From assembly GCA_029224965.1 (NCBI GenBank), contig JAQXVO010000021.1:1-64000 (forward strand): DNA of 64,000 nucleotides, read 5' to 3'. Made by a program: the position numbers and the translations under genes. This DNA is from Lachnospiraceae bacterium (GTDB lineage: Bacteria > Bacillota > Clostridia > Lachnospirales > Lachnospiraceae). Below, one piece after another: positions 62,647 to 64,000 of this stretch (its first letter is position 1; each line of letters begins with the position of its first letter). The notes beneath the pieces were generated by a model, which worked only from the letters and a program-made list of their open reading frames with translations, was not told where the DNA came from and made no database searches.

Positions 62647-63147
62647 TCAGACCTGCTCGCCATGTATTGCCTTATTCAGGGCTTCCTCTTCTTCACTGCC
62701 CAGCTGAACAATGGAATTTCCATCAATAATTTCCTTGGTGTAGGTATAGCTGCCGCTGTTGCCATGTACAAAGTTTAAAATATAGCCGTTATTTTTTTCA
62801 TCCAGCATGACTAGAATTGTGCTGAGTTTTCCGCCATTTTCTTCAAAGGCATCATATTTCACCATGCTGTACTTCTGGAAGGCAGATTTGATCTGTTTAT
62901 TCAGAGAATAGATTCCAGTCTTATTTTCTTTATTCTGCTCGGCAATTTCATCCAGCTGATTCAGGCGGAGAATCAAAGTATCCTCAAGAGATTTCGCATC
63001 CTTTCCCTTGAAGAAGACATCCAGTCTTTTTCTCTGCTTACCAATCTTTACAAAAGACACGATTAATAGAATCAGAAGAAGAATACAAAATGCTGCCAGG
63101 CCGATGACAATATAATCTGTGGATATTCCTAAATACTGTTCAATCAT
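62647..63147 (-). CDS. DUF4446-like single-pass membrane protein
   Basis: 166 residues from the ATG at 63147, six bases after GGAG; a TTG four codons upstream lies inside that site. Membrane helix about residues 12-32 (YIVIGLAAFCILLLILLIV), a charged linker, a coiled-coil-like region (LEDTLILRLNQLDEIAEQ) and a beta-rich C-terminus with YDAFEENGGKLS. DUF4446 proteins are common beside parB in Firmicutes; role unknown. Confidence 0.82.
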   Translation of the reverse strand: MIEQYLGISTDYIVIGLAAFCILLLILLIVSFVKIGKQRKRLDVFFKGKDAKSLEDTLILRLNQLDEIAEQNKENKTGIYSLNKQIKSAFQKYSMVKYDAFEENGGKLSTILVMLDEKNNGYILNFVHGNSGSYTYTKEIIDGNSIVQLGSEEEEALNKAIHGEQV

Positions 63148-63281
63148 TTCTATCTCCAAACATATGTTCTATATATATTTATTTACAATATAATTTTTCA
63201 AATTGCCGACATTACCATAGAAAACCAATATGAAATCTGCTTGTACTGATCATTTTCTCTTTGAGCCGGAATCAGATATGA

Positions 63282-64000
63282 TTATTTCCGAATCATTCCA
63301 ATAATCCGGTCAAGATCTTCCTTGGAATAATACTCGATTTCGATCTTTCCCTTGGAAGCATCCTTGGCATGAATCTTAACCTTGGTTCCGGTAATCTGTT
63401 TGAGGTTTTCTTCGATCTGATCGTAGAGTGCCTGCAGCTGGCTGTCTACCTTTTCCCTTTCCTTCTTTTTTCCCTGATTCAGTTTCTTAACAGCCTTCTC
63501 GACTTCACGCACAGACATCTTTTCATCAAAAACTCTCTGCGCAAATTCATACTGTTTATCGGGATCCGTAATAGCAAGAAGTGCTCTTGCATGGCCTGTT
63601 GTAATCATTTCATCCACAACCATTTTACGAACACGTTCATCCAGTTTCAGAAGACGAAGAGAATTGGTAATTGCGGTTCTTGATTTCGAAACCCGCTCTG
63701 CCAGCTCATCCTGGGTCATATGATAATTGTCGATCAGTTCCTTATATCCTTCTGCTACCTCGATCGGATTCAAATCCTCTCTCTGAATATTTTCTAGCAG
63801 CTGAACCTCGGCAATTTCCTGGGAAGAAAGATTACGAACAATAACCGGGATCTCTTTCAGTCCTGCAATCTTCGCTGCTCTCCACCGTCTTTCACCGGCA
63901 ATGATCTGAAAATAATCATCCTTTTCCTGTACCAGGAGTGGTTGGAAAATACCATACTGCTTTATGGAATCGGCCAGTTCCTGGAGAGAATCCTCACTGA
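63282..64000 (-). CDS. parB: ParB/Spo0J-family chromosome partitioning protein, C-terminal part (cut by window edge)
   Basis: The reading frame is open to the window's right edge, so the start is outside. The visible 238 residues hold SIKQYGIFQPLLVQEKDDY, the CTP-binding GERRWRAAKIAG, VQLLENIQREDLNPIE, and the parS-binding HTH GYKELIDNYHMTQDELAERV, then a C-terminal dimerisation region rich in K and E. ParB binds parS sites near the origin and spreads to aid segregation. Orientation implies that parA and the origin lie further right. Confidence 0.96.
   Translation of the reverse strand, partial: SEDSLQELADSIKQYGIFQPLLVQEKDDYFQIIAGERRWRAAKIAGLKEIPVIVRNLSSQEIAEVQLLENIQREDLNPIEVAEGYKELIDNYHMTQDELAERVSKSRTAITNSLRLLKLDERVRKMVVDEMITTGHARALLAITDPDKQYEFAQRVFDEKMSVREVEKAVKKLNQGKKKEREKVDSQLQALYDQIEENLKQITGTKVKIHAKDASKGKIEIEYYSKEDLDRIIGMIRK

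Overview
The window looks like a chromosome segment from a Lachnospiraceae-type member of the Clostridia (Firmicutes, low to middle G+C). The evidence is clustered gene order and families typical of that group: greA-lysS, dnaX-ybaB-recR, rpsF-ssb-rpsR, rplI-gdpP, trmB-dacF-decarboxylase-gmk-holB-yaaT-trmN6-rsmI, plus several small families known mainly from Lachnospiraceae. Promoters are consistently TTGACA/TATAAT-like, Shine-Dalgarno sites are GGAGG-like, and intrinsic terminators are strong. Most genes lie on the minus strand. At the right edge parB, on the minus strand, points away from an origin that should lie to the right of the window.

Layout from left to right. (1) 1-941: cut-off GNAT gene and a small membrane protein. 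(2) 942-7038: lysS (with a C-terminal tRNA-binding domain), greA with a strong promoter and a folded leader, then dusB, a DUF6145-like gene, birA and argF. (3) 7039-10581: secreted SH3/SleB-like cell-wall hydrolase and divergent murG, both with promoter and structured leader. (4) 10582-20949: a twelve-gene minus-strand block encoding a Gram-positive Tad (type IVb) pilus machine, with two different A24 prepilin peptidases at its two ends, ending in a HIT-family gene. (5) 21154-25285: recR, ybaB, dnaX and, immediately upstream of dnaX, a tocopherol-cyclase-like gene, then tRNA-Ser(CGA). (6) 25294-31981: second GreA-like gene with two copies of a hairpin repeat in its leader, dCMP deaminase, a phosphatase-fold gene with altered catalytic residues, Sua5, a membrane-anchored GH18 protein, a gene-poor stretch, mecA, and a DUF1858 gene. 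(7) 32096-37879: ferredoxin, dnaB-rplI-gdpP, a Crh-like HPr homologue and an MsmK/UgpC-type ABC ATPase. (8) 38139-47524: PucR/CdaR-type regulator, DUF6106-like gene, then a beta-galactosidase with an ABC sugar importer and AraC regulator. (9) 47643-58250: rpsR-ssb-rpsF, the rsmI-to-trmB housekeeping cluster, tRNA-Lys(CTT) and yqeY. (10) 58333-64000: GPH-type sugar symporter, a broken FMN-binding split-barrel gene, a small unknown gene, tRNA-Arg(CCT), DUF3881- and DUF4446-like genes and partial parB.

How the parts fit: the sugar importer operon has a binding protein and two permeases but no ATPase; the MsmK-type ATPase at 36770-37879 is the natural partner, and its neighbour is an HPr-like protein that has lost the catalytic histidine but kept the regulatory serine motif. 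No phage, CRISPR array or insertion sequence is visible. The most unusual items are the RNA structures in leaders (before greA, the second greA, murG, the cell-wall hydrolase and the GH18 gene), the enlarged Tad pilus locus with a metal-knuckle-bearing pseudopilin, the tocopherol-cyclase-like gene joined to the dnaX operon, and the altered phosphatase. No clear-cut new defence or biosynthetic system is seen.
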